From contig WPIO01000010.1 in the NCBI GenBank assembly GCA_009760855.2, positions 2,445,001 through 2,509,000 of the forward strand: a DNA stretch of 64,000 bases, given 5' to 3'. The notes below the pieces were generated by a model. It was not told the origin of the DNA. It saw only the letters and a list, made by a program, of their open reading frames with translations, and searched no databases. Source of the DNA: Cristatella mucedo. Its lineage: Eukaryota > Bryozoa > Phylactolaemata > Cristatellidae. Below, in pieces: positions 1 through 12,800 of this stretch (position 1 is the stretch's first letter; each line of letters opens with the position of its first letter). The position numbers were made by a program, and so were the translations under genes.

Positions 1-189
1 CTGTGGCAAGTATTGCTGAAATTTTCTATCGCAAGCAACTAACTTTCTCAAATTGAATTACGATAAAACCAACTTCACAGCTATGGCCAAACATCGAAAT
101 ACACAGACATTAGAAAGCATTACCCTCAAAAAAAGCTCTGCCAGTGTACCTCCTAAATCGTGTAAAGGAAATGTGGATGTCCTGTCCCG

Positions 190-640
190 ATGCGACTGCT
201 ACTAGATGACCACATCGGCTCCATAGTCAAGTCTGCTTACTTTCAGTACCACAGGACAATTTCGGACCTGCTTAGCCAAGGATGCCAGCCTAGCAGGTCC
301 ATTCATTTGTAACATTGCGTATTGACTTCTGTACGTACGAATCCTAGGTCTTCTTGCATGTGCAATAAGATGCTTATAGTTGGTGCAAAATGCTGCAGCT
401 AAGGTTGTCTGTCGCAAACGCCACAACAGCCACACCACTTCGCTTCTCACTGACTTGCACTGGAGCCCCATCAAGCAGGATATCGACTTCTGGATTCTGC
501 CATTCACTTCTACGTCCCAGCTTTTTCTAGCTCCGACCTATCTATCCAAAATACTTCATAATCAGGCTTCACATAGCATCGCCTGCTCTTTGGACTCTTT
601 GTTTAGCTGTAGTACTAACTAACCGCAAATCCTTTGGTGA
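190..640 (+). mobile_element. CR1/L2-like LINE fragment, degraded
   Basis: Reverse-transcriptase C-terminal remnants in shifted frames: LLDDHIGSIVKSAYFQ near 205-245, then VQNAAAKVVCRKRHN and TSLLTDLHWSP. It matches the better copy at 11.3-12.1 kb. Confidence 0.75.
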
Positions 641-989
641 CCGTGTAAGAATACTTGCAACACGAAGACACTCTGGGCCACATATTAGGACTATGCACTA
701 AATAATGGGTAAACATGGTAAGCACAGGTAAGCATGAGAAGTAAACAGTAACAAAAAAGACTAGTTCATTGATGCGAAGGAAAAGGTGAGAGACAAGACT
801 TACACGATGCAAAGTTATTGCAGGAGGCAAAAGAAACCAGAAGGCCCAATCACCAAATGATATCGACTTAGTGCGAGGAACAGTGAGAAGTCGAGGAGCA
901 ACTGTGGAAGTTTAAGTCGAGGAGCAGAAGGTGAGGCAGCACACTGGAGGAGCAACAAGCTGGGTTAGCTGGAGAGAGCTAGGGTGGTG

Positions 990-1420
990 CAAGCTAGCAA
1001 ACCGTCTTGTACACTAGACAGAGAATCTTGGAAGTTGATTCGATGCTTGACATAGTCAGAGAAGCTGCAGAGAGTAATGGTGTGATGTGGCAGCTATAAC
1101 AGTGACGACAGACCAGACAAGCTGCAGAGCTTTGCATCGATTGCAAACGATTGAGGGTGCTGGGCAGGAGTTCTGTATAAAAGGAATTGCAGTAATCTAG
1201 ACTCGATGTCACAAATGCATGAACTATTTTTTCTAAGCAGGCCCTGATTTGGCAACGTTCCTCAGCCGAAAATAGGCCCACTTGACAGTTCAGGCAATGG
1301 GGTCATCTAATAACGAGTCGTGTTGGAATAGCAGACCGAAATTATGAGTAGTTGTCACTGGAGTGGTGGTTATGCACCAATATTGACAGTGAGGTCTTCC
1401 AACATGAGAATGACAGCAGG
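990..1420 (-). mobile_element. CR1/L2-like LINE fragment
   Basis: The minus strand reads SAEERCQIRACLEKIVHAFV, then SSLDYCNSF and CHITPLLS, the conserved thumb/C-terminal block of CR1/L2-type reverse transcriptases. It has stops and shifts and no tail. Confidence 0.75.
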
Positions 1421-1479
1421 CTAGCCCATAGCTATTAGGTTGGTCTAATCATCGGCAGGCTTATAACAATAAAAATATT

Positions 1480-2700
1480 TTTGCATTGTACCCCAAGAGA
1501 ACTAGATCTCTTTCTAGGCACTTCACCTTTGCTGCATTTTGAAGCACTTCTTCAATAACATGCACAACAGTAGGCTCGCATAAGCATCTGAAGGACAATT
1601 CACACGGATCAAGCAAATGCAGCGAGGAACAGATGCACTTCCAGCTTCTTTCTAAATGTCAAGTCAGGGGATGTTCTGATGCAAGTTGGGAGTGAGTTCC
1701 AGGCTTTGGAAGCATACGAACTAAAGGCACGGTCTCCAAAGGATTTGAGCTTGGCTACAGGTACAGCTTAAACGACTTGAGTCCAAAGAGCAGGTAGCAC
1801 GATGCAAAGCCTGACTGCCAAGTAGTTTGGATAAGATGGTCGAAGCAAGAGAATGAAGGGACCTAAACGTGAGCAACACAATCCCGATCAATTTGCTGCT
1901 TAATGGAGAGCCAGTGAAGCTTCAGGACGTTAGTGGCCATACAGGTGCAAATGTCGTCTATGCAGACTGCAAGGGAATCGATTGAGTTGGATGTGGAGCA
2001 AAACTGAGAATGATAGGTCAAAGGATAGGTAGGACTGAGTGTCATCATCGTAGAAATGAAACATAATATTGTATTTTATTTTGCAATGACATTGGCCAGA
2101 GGGAGAGAAAAGATAGTAAAAAGATGGGGGGGCTTTAAGACTGATCCCTCCATACGTTATCAGGTCTCCAGATGATCGACAGCCATTTAAATCAAAACTC
2201 TTGACACCCTCACTGAGGTAGGACCTAACCCAGTTTAGCACGGTAGCAGTGATACATAGGTGTGTCGATATGCACCACAGAACGATCTGGTGTCAATAAT
2301 ATCAAATGTTGCTGAGAGATCTAGGAGAACTACCAGTGAGGCTCTACTCTTATCAGAATTGTTAAGATCATAGTACATTTTTTAGGAGAGCAGTTTCTGT
2401 GGAATGGTTTGCTCTAAATCCTGATTGAAACCTCCTAGCAAGATTTAATTAACCGAAGTAATCGCCGAGCTGCTGGGCAAACACGTGTCTTGAATAACAA
2501 TGGCAGAAGAATGACTGAGTAGAAGTTACTTGAATTCCCAAGATCTAGGGTAGGCTTTTTAATGAGTCGTCTGGCTATAAGTGCTTTCAGAGGAGAAAGA
2601 ACTTGACTGGTAACTAGAGACAAAACAATTACAATGCATGTTATTGTAGTCGGCAACAGGTGTATACACTCGCTAAGGAGAACTAAGCCGAAACAGGGTC
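1480..2700 (-). mobile_element. CR1/L2-like LINE, 3' part including tail
   Basis: The 3' tail hairpin (AGAGAACTAGATCTCTTTCTAGG, minus orientation) lies near 1498-1525. Decayed reverse transcriptase follows up to about 2700, including FHFYDDDTQSYLSF, a mutated YADD active-site block. It is heavily broken. Confidence 0.75.
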
Positions 2701-3887
2701 TAGATGACTAGCAACTTGGTAGATGAAATTTAGCAATGAGTTCATCAAAGAGCGACACGAAGGAGGAAAAAAGAGCCAGGCGATATGGGAATGCAGTGCG
2801 GCAGATACTGCAGTGAGGGGATGGAGTCCTTAATCTATTCTATCTTACCCATGAAGAATTTTGGGAGATGCTCTGCTCAGTCACCACTGGGATCACTGGG
2901 CAGTATGCTTGTTCGTGAGAGGATAAAAAGATGTTAGGTAGGGAATATGACCACTTTTAGGTTATCGACCTGTGATTCCACTACTACTCTACACAATTTC
3001 GACTTAGCCTTAGCTAAAAATGAATGGATGCAGCCGTAAATGCCATTCGACGGAAAGTGTTTTTGGACACATTTAAGTATATGGGCAGAAGATGCGTCAG
3101 GTGCAGACAGCACCGATGTCGAGACTTCGGGTTTCCTGACTCACAGGTAGACTAGGATGCCAAGAGAGAAACTATGCCTATCAGGGGTGCAGGAAGACGA
3201 GACGATAAGTATCAATAGGGTATAATAGCAAAAGAAAATTTGATCAAGGGTGTGGCCTTAATGTGTCGGGGTTTAAACGTGAGCTTGGAGGCTGAAAGAA
3301 TCAGACAGTGAAAGCCTTTTGGAACACATCGAATCAGACTGGCTATAGAAATAGATACTGAAATCACATAAAATGAGAAGACGATTCCCAGTGCATAGAA
3401 CAAAGAGAAAATCAGAAAAGATTGCTCTGCACGAGCCGAGAAAGAAATTGAAAGAGCTGATTGAGGGCAACAAATGCTAAGGCAAAAACCTAGAACACTT
3501 CTGAGGTAGCATCCACCGAGATGCTTCTTTTCTAGCAAATGTAAAGCATCAAGAAAGAGATTTAGCTCTTAAAGCATTATCACAACTTATTATCCTTATG
3601 ACTCATCATGCATACCTGTCACGCCTAGGCGCTAGACAGCTTTTGACTGGTTGCTGTCAAACTCGGCTCACAATAACAGGCGGCCACTACTCCGGGCACT
3701 TCCATAACTCCTGCATATGAGGACTCGTGCCGCTTTGCCACACTGGGCCACCAAACGTTCGCTGATGTCAATGAATTCATGTGAACATATTCAGGCTAAA
3801 GTCACAGGCATATCCCGACAAGGCGTAGCAATATAGTGCAGAATAAAACCCGATAAAACACTGCAAGGCTCACGGGGTTGTGCTTAC
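2700..3887. other. No gene recognised
   Basis: Contains only a decayed plus-strand LINE tail at about 3530-3590. Missing 3' exons of the FBF1-like gene could lie here, but none were recognised. Confidence 0.4.
3530..3590 (+). mobile_element. Decayed LINE 3' tail
   Basis: Resembles the common tail (GCAAATGTAAAG ... AAGAAAGAGATTTAG) seen at other copies, with mutated hairpin arms and an A/T-rich end. Confidence 0.5.
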
Positions 3888-6800
3888 TAATATCGTCACC
3901 GTCTTCAACACTGCTCACTCGTGAGCCGCTCCTTGTGGGCGGCCTTTCGTTGAATGATATGCGATCTGCAGGCATGGCACTGCTGGAGATGGTGGACTGA
4001 ACAGCCGGGCCGCCCGTGTCGGCATTATGTGACTGTACAGGAGCTGCAGCACTATCACGACCAACTGCCTTTTTTCCTTTGGCTTTTCTTTTTGCCGCCG
4101 TCTCCTCTTCGTCATCTGACAGAAGGCCAGCAAGTAGATCGTCGTCGTCGTCAAAGTCTGTGAATGTGGAATTGCAGCGTAATGCTGCAGCAACGCTAAG
4201 AAAGACCGCCGAGATGTGAGAGGCTGCATGGCTAGCCGATCACTTGCCGTACCCATACTCTTGCCCTTCTTTACCGTGGAGCCGGCAGCAGGAGCAGACC
4301 GAGCCCTTGACATCGAATCAGTCTCATTTGCTGTGGCGCTTTCTGCAAAAAGAAACCGAGTGATCGACCAGCCAGTACTAAGATGCAAGTGTACATCTGC
4401 CATAAAGAAACGTAAAACATAGCACAAAACATAGGCTGATCAGTGAGCCAGGCTATATGCTGCATTCGCAGACGAGTTTTCAAGTGACCTTATACACCAC
4501 GGGTACCCCTGTAAGAGTAGTACATACTATTGCAAGTGTCTATCATAACAGGTATCTAACCACCTGAACTTCTACTCAAAAGTCTAGATTGGCCAATGAA
4601 AATGAAGGGATAGATCAAACAGAGCGGGATACCCAAGGGCAGCCACCCACTCCAGTAAGCCCTGACCGCCCGAGTTCAAGCAGATTACCTGCCGCTTACA
4701 GCCAGGGCGCTGTGCATTTTAAAGCTGCAAACACCACGTGGTTGTTAGTATGAGCGGGTATTTAAACATTGCGTTTCAGAGGCTCAACAAGTTCGCGTTT
4801 TAAATAGTGTTTTTGCCCCACACGAGCTCTCAAACGTCTGCAAAATCGACGAGGGCACGAGAGGATGGCTTTCCCAAAATACCGACAGAGAGTCGGCTTC
4901 CTCTGCCTCGTTTTGGAATCAAGTCCAACATGCCTAGGAGGTCATTGCTCGACAGTATCACAAACTATCACGAACGCATAACTTCAGGCCTGGATGAAAT
5001 GGGCCTAAGCAACCAACAAGCGGCACGGACTCTTACAGATTGTTGCTCACCCATCAATGGCTGATTCTTATAGCTTGAAGCACACGGAAGTACGGCTGGT
5101 AGACTACACTCAGGTCGCCTAAGCAAAACCACAAGGCACACTGAGGAGGTTCACCAACACAAATCATTGCTAACAAAGCGACACGAAATATATCGGCTCC
5201 GATGGGCCTAGAAACACGCCCACTAAACAGTAGCCGAGCTAAGGGACGTCGAGTCGGCAAACAGTTGTATCGTGACTGTCTCAAGCGGACAGTGAAATTC
5301 GGTGACCGAAGTGTCATGGTTTACAGCTGCTTTTGCTTCTCTGCCATTGGTCGTGCTTCCTTTGCAGCAAATGTAAAGTGCCTAGAAAGAGATCGAGTTC
5401 TCTGAGGGTGCTATATCAAATGTATTATTATTATTGGAGTTCTACCCCTATAAACTGACTTATGAACCTGCATGCGTACGCGATCTAGAGCAAAATGCAG
5501 GGATTCCAAGTGCTACAGCTATCCTCGGGCACGATTATATTTGGCAGCAGCACAATGACCCAAAGCATACGGCTAAAGCTTTTAAGTAGTGTCATGCTGA
5601 TACAGCTGTCAAGAGTTATGAGTCAGTGGCCAAGTCAGTTGCCTGAACTAAATTCCATATCTCTTGGATAGGCTGAAGCACGGCTGCCTGAGGTCTGATT
5701 CTGTCTATGCTAAGACTCCGGATGCACTTTTTATCCCTCGATAAATAAAAAAAGTAAAATTCATTTGCAAAGTGCCCTAAGAGAACTTAATCTCTATCCA
5801 GGCGCTTTACATATGCCACAGGGCTCAAAACAGCGACCTTAGTCATTGAAGGCAAGCACCTCACCCCTGGGGCAAACCAGGGCTAACTACTATTACTTCA
5901 CCAAAGACTTGTAAGAGATTGCCGGACTCGGCAGTGAAAAGGAAAGGAGGCCATTAAAAACCACGAAGGCTCGACCCATATATAAATTATTTGCTGTCAG
6001 CAATATTTTTTCTTAGGCAAGAACTAAGTATGTATGTAATATATACAGTGCATACGTTAAGAATGTATTTATCTGTACGCTAAGTTGAAAGCCAACGGAA
6101 GACACCAGACCAGTGTAACAATACCAAGCGAGTGTGTCACCATACCAGGTGGAACTAGACTTTTGTGAAGAAGCCTATGTAAAATGCATATCTATAATAA
6201 AGGTTGGTTAATATAATAACCCATTCAAAAGCTACCGTTAAAACAACCGCCTTAGGACTGGCCAAAATAGGCTGTTATAGTAACAAAGTGCATCTACAGG
6301 GGGTGATATCCAAAATAATCTTAACTCTTGCCACGAGACCACTACTAAGCACATGAAGGACTACAAACAACAAATCGTGTAACAAATTTATATATTGTGC
6401 TCCAGTACGTTTTTGTGGGTGGGTGATAACGTTGCCATAATATCTTTATTTAAAATAAGCTGGGTTTGGTAATGATCTAGGCTGAACCCAGACAAAGCCG
6501 GGTGTAGCCATCTCAGGAGGATGCCAGGCTACTAACAGGACTAATAAGTAGCCTAAGGTAGGCTACAGCACCACTTTCCTTCATGGTGGGTGCAATAGTA
6601 TATTCACTCTGCCGCTGAAGCTACAACTAACACAAGACACACTTGCACGTCGTAAAGAAGCAACCCTTGCCGATAAAACAATGGTGATTAGCTAACATAT
6701 CAATTTCTGCAATGCTCTTTAACGGTTTTACGGTTGTTTACACATGAAAACACGATTGAACAGTACTTTATCGTTTTACTAAGTTTACTACATCTATCTC

Positions 6801-9800
6801 CAGGGCATTATTTCAGAACTGGAACATAATCTTAGCCTAGCACTTCCATAGCCAACTCCGAACTCTGAGGCAATGTTCCGTGTACTCAGCAGAGTTGGCA
6901 ATCTTTGTATAACCATCACTTTATTAGTCAGGAAAAGCCGTTTCTGGATGAGGCATTAATAACTGACATCTTAGCCAAACCAGCAAGCAAAAACGATGCC
7001 TATATACCATCGTTTACGTATGTAGCAACAGATCAGCTATAACGACTTTCATCCCTTAGCAGGCAATATAGAATGGCTGCAGGACTCGAACTCACCACCT
7101 GGGTCGTGATTTGCATGCACCTTACCACTGGCAAGACAAAACAAAGGTGAGGTTTACCAGGATCAAAACGACATGCACCAGGAATGACGAGTCACAGACA
7201 TAACCACATGCAAGTGGCCATTCATGTATACAACAAACGTTTAGCGCACCCATGCTGTCTGCATATCGAGACCTATGATATGCGAGTGACCTGCTGGCAA
7301 TTGGTGACAAACCGACAAATGAGGGAATCAACGTGATGCGCGATTCTTTCCTAAATATGAAAGCAGACCAACCACACTGATTAATCAATTCCTGTCCATT
7401 AGTAGGTGGTGCCATTGACAATTAACTCATTCTTCGTTTTTCCTAGACGACTTCGAATAAACTCGAGTGCACGGTGCTCTAGTATACAAATGTCGTACCT
7501 TACAGTGGTAAGTAATCAGAAAATGCTAGAAATATAAGGGCTTATAGCTTGATGCCATGGGGGTTGACAATCATGGGGTTGACAGCTCCACAGTCAAAGT
7601 TGGTCCACACATTTGTGACATCCTGTCTCGACTACCGTAAATCACTACTTGCAGGTCTTCTGCTTTGTGCAATAAGGTGCCTACAGTCGGTGCAAAACCC
7701 TGCAGCCAGGCTTGTCTGCAGTTAACGCCGTAGCTCCCATATCAAACAATGTCTACCTGACTTGCATAGGCTCCCCATCAAGCAGTGTATCAAGTACAAG
7801 GTTTGTCACTTACTTTTAGTCCCTTCACTCTCTTACTGCAGCCTACCTATCCGAACTACTTGCCTATCAGGCTAGGCAAGTAACGAGTCAATCAGACTCA
7901 GTCCCGCCGTCGACGTACCACCAACTCTTCTGACTCAAGTCGTTTAGCGGTGCCTCTAACCAGCCTCAAATCCTTTGGGGACCGTGCCTTTAGTCCGCAT
8001 GCTCCCGAAGCATAGAACGCACTCCGAATGACGTCACGAAACCCCTGACATGATAGCTTAAAAAACGCACGTGCTCCTCACAGCATTTGCTGGGTCCACG
8101 TGCATTATCCTTTGCGTGCTTACACGGCCCGACACTGAGCATGCTATCCCTAACCAATTGACATGCTTTCCTTTACAGCATATCTAAAGTGCCTAGAAAG
8201 AGATTTAATTCTCTTAGAGTGCTATACAATGTCTTAGCATTAATACTTTCTAAAGCTTGCCTCCCATGGATTAGCAGCTCTACAAATCTCAAAGTCATTA
8301 AGTCTGCAGGGGTGGCACATAAAATCCGATTGGAAGCCCTATTCAGAACTTCATGGCAGCAATACATCTAAAAAAAGGACAGCGGTGTTTAACCAGCAGG
8401 CACTCAGTTGCTACGGATCACATTACTTACATTCCACTTCGAATGAAATAAAAAACAGCAGCATAGAAAGAGCAGGCAAGGGCTGCTGTAGCAGGTAACT
8501 AAGCATGCACCAGGCCTCGACAATGCTGCTGGCTAAAGATATTTGCATGAAGTGCCCTAATGCCAGGCATACTTTTTGCAGGCATCGTGCCTAAGCCGAT
8601 GTCATCGCCGTTGGCAGATGTCTCTGGGTTAGCAAGTAACTCTTCCAGAGTGGGCTTCCTTGGTGCCTGCGGCTCCTTGGTCTCTGCACCCTTTGCAGAC
8701 ATCGCCATAGAAGCAGCCGTTGCAGGAGTGCCGCCGATGAAGCGTGCACTCGAGGCGACGGCAGCAGACGCCGATGGTGTGGTCGGCTTGCTTACTGGCG
8801 TTTTAGCACCTCCGTCACTAGTCGATGCCCTACTGGCCGGCGTAGTGGGCTTGCTGCTCGATGGGCCTGCCTTCTTTTTTCCCAGATTCCCAAAGAGGTC
8901 ATCATCAAGATTGTCAAGTCCCTGAAGAATAGTTTAGGATCACAGCAGCATAACAGGCAACGAGAGCACACAAATTAAAGCATTTGGCAATGCAATTAGA
9001 TGGATGTCAGCCTCGTATCTGTCCGTTGCTTTTGCTTGAGAAGCTACAGTCATCAGAAGGCTTGTTTCTCTTGGAGGTCAAAGTGACAAGCGCGGCCATA
9101 GCTCAAAGCTGCGCTGCGTTCCGCACCTCCATAACGATTGCACTGCACTTAAAAAAACCATAAGACAAGGGATGAAAGCAGAGGAACGTGCTTTTTTGGC
9201 AGAACCCTGAGATAAATGTGCAGCACCAGTAATAAAAGGGAACGATTAATAACGGCAACATGCTGTCAGGTTCAGCATCACGAAAAATCACGAGCCGTTA
9301 CCAAGCATGTTATCAGATCTAATGGACAGCAAGTTAGTAAAAGTGAAAACAAAATCTCCAGTATGGTATGTCAACATCCATGCAAGGGAGCTAAGTGGAA
9401 CAGTTGCAAATCAAACCCAGCATTCTGAGACGATCGGAAATTAAACTCAAAACTTATTTTGACTTTTGTGACCGAGCTTTGATCCTTTGCATTTATATAG
9501 CACAGACGGGATACAGTGAGGCTTTGAACCTATAAATGCTATTATTGATTATCACACGTCAGATTTGCAATACAAAACATGCCATTTAACAAATGCATAC
9601 AGTTAACACGATCAAGGTAGAGAAGAATATCCACCTGGAGACTTTTTGCCACAGCATCGGCATCAGCATCAGATATGTCAGAGTCACCAGCATCGTCGGC
9701 CAAACTCTTGTAGAAATCGACATCACTGCAATGAAAATAACTTTGAATGAATCAGAGATTGCAAACTGCTATAGCTTTGCAAGACCCAACGGGCAGCTTC

Positions 9801-12800
9801 GAAGTTTTAGAATCCGTAAGGAGTCCGTAAGAATATTGAGGCACATTCTAACTAAACCCCAGCAAATTTGCTCGGGCCTGCCAGGGCTTGAATTATGAGT
9901 CACATCTGTCAAGGGGGGGGGCAGGGGGAAGGTCGCAAGAGGAACTTGGCAATGGAAGCGGCACTTCCGAGCGTTGCAGGTGCTGCAAGCACCTCTTTGG
10001 CGCTAGGGTTGAGGGCTTGACGATCACAAGCGTCAGTGCCAGCAACAAATGCTGCATTGCTGGGGCGCTGCCCACACTGCTGGAGGCCATTGGTGGCCTG
10101 GTGGTCCGCAGGAACCAAGACAGGTCGTGCTAGACGGACCGGCTTTAGGGCCGGCAGAGGAGCACCTCAACATTTTTGGGTATGGCTATCCTATGATTAT
10201 AGAGATATACAATCAACAAGTGCATTGGTTCACTTCGGTAGCTTGCCATAGCACATAGCTACTCTAACGGTATTACTGTTATTTAAGAGGTGTCTACCTT
10301 TGGTAAGAAAGAAGCTTTAAACACAACTGTTTGTTAAAGCATTTAGTGGTGTTTGTGATTCGTGCTTCGCGTGCATATGCTTGCTTACACAGTGCTTGCT
10401 GCATGTTACCACCAACCATTTGGTAATCCTTTGTATGCAGCTTCTGTAAGTGCCTAGAAAGAGAGATTCAGTTCTCTGTGGCACTATACGTTATCATTAT
10501 TATATTTGGTAGTTGGTAATGATTGTATTTATTCAACTAAATTCGATTATAATAAAAAAGGATAACGAATTAAGGATTTTTAAAGCAATACATTATCCGA
10601 AAGGCTGTGAGCAACTGAAAAGTACCGATAACAAGGTTTAATTAGACACGGGCACGGCCAAGCAGCTAATATTTCATGTCTTCTTACACTTTTGTGAGCT
10701 CATACTATTGATTTCTAATGCCTCTTATTTATTTTTCATGCCCAATCAGGACAATGTTGTCCTGTGCGCTTTTCCATGTTAGTCGATGCATCATACTTGG
10801 GTACTTTCGCAAGCTTACTTAAAAAGGATGCCTTGCTTGTCATTACCTATTGGTTATTGCTTCTCTTTCAGCCAGTAGTAAAGCACACGAATAGAGATTA
10901 CATTATCTTATGGCACCACATCAAAGACCTATAATTATTATTATTCAAAAGAATATAAACTTGGTTGAATGGACAACAGCTACATTCATCCAGGGCTACA
11001 AGTCTTATGGAATATCAATGCACTATTGCTGAAAAGGAAAAGTGAAAAATGTCTTGTCAGCTCCAGAGTTGAACTTGAAACCTCCACTACCGGAGTCTTA
11101 ACATCCTAACATGATCTACCATTTTCTGAGCCAAATGAATGGTGAACATAATCTCACTCCTACAGCCGTCCCTCATAGATGCAGCTGGTGAGGCTAGGGT
11201 AAACTAACTAATAAATGTCCTGACCAGAAATTCCGGTTTACGGCCATAAAAAGCGAACAGATTTATTAAACAGGCATACACAAGGTTAAATAAAACTGTG
11301 GTCACAGATGCACAGCGACCTCTCGTTAGACGACCATATCAGCTCCACAGTCAAATCCGCCTATTTTCAGCTTCATAACATTGCTAAAATTAGGGCTTGT
11401 TTAGATAAGGATACCACGTCCAAGTTGGTCCATGCATTCGTGACATCCCGTCTCGACTTCTGCAACTCACTGCTTACTGGCCTACCAGCATGTGCGATCA
11501 GGCGATTGCAGCTGGTGCAAAACTCTGCAGCTAGGCTTGTCTGTCGTGAGCCTCGCAGTTGCCACATCACACCACTTCTCACCGACCTGCACTGGCTCCC
11601 AGTCAAGCGACGGAATGACTTCAAGATTTTGTCGCTCACTTCTAGGTCCCTTCATTCTATGGCTCCAGCCTGTCTCTCAGATATACTACCCAATCAGGCC
11701 AAGCATCGTACTACCCGCTTTTCGGAATCCAACAGTCTGCAAATACCTCGTACAAACCTTAAATCCTTTGGAGACCGTGCATTTAGTTCGTATGCTCCCA
11801 AAGCCTGGAACTCTCTCCCGACCTGCGTCAGAACATCCCCTGATCTGACCGCATTTAAAAGGAACTTAAAAACACCTATTTAGGACAGCATTTAGTGGGT
11901 CCCTGTGATTCGTCCTTCACGTGCTTATGCGTGCTGACACTATGCATGCTGCCACTAACCACATTTGCATGCTGACCCTGTGCATGTCACCCCTAACCAT
12001 ATTATTCATTTTGTTTGTTTTTCAAGCATGATTTTACTTACCATTCAATTGCATTTCACTTTGCAGAAAATGTAAAGCGCCTAGAAAGAGATTAAGTTCT
12101 CTGAGGGCACTTTATCAAGTGCATTATTTTTTTTATCACCAATTTAATTAATCCTCTCGGTAGGTAATACGAAAATACTAGATCTGAGCTCGCTTTATAG
12201 TCAGTTTCTGTTTAGGTGATCATAGATATGATGGGGGTTTAATCGTTCTTGCATTTTGATGCCAGAACAAGGGTTTTGAACTAGGGCCTGTAGGCAAATA
12301 TTAAGGGTGCCGACAGTGAATCTAAAAGTCACGCTGCTAAATAACTAAGGCTCCAAAAGATATTCTGGATTTTGCATGGGCATATCTGCATAGCCATCCA
12401 TGTATGGCTTGAGTTAAACTGGGGGTCTGAGGTATTGCCCAAGGTCACACTAGTTACAACTCAAGCTGCCTGGACTCGCCAATTTATGCAGCAGCAGTTA
12501 TTTCAAACTAGAGCGACAGGGACATAGGCGATTCAATACAAAAAAATATCATCTGCATGGATGTCATACACGAGCAGGCAGGAGCAATACTGACATCTTC
12601 GATGGGCTTACCTTTGCTTCTGTTTGCCACCCACAGCCGGAATGGTGGCGCCCTTTTTAATAATGGCCGGCTTTGGAGCTGGTGGAAGATCTGCAATGCA
12701 CACCCATTACTCTAAACGTGTTCAACAACACATCCTTGTGCATGCATGCATGTTAAGCCCACATGCACGTATGCCAAACCAAAATGTTGTTCCCGTCAGG

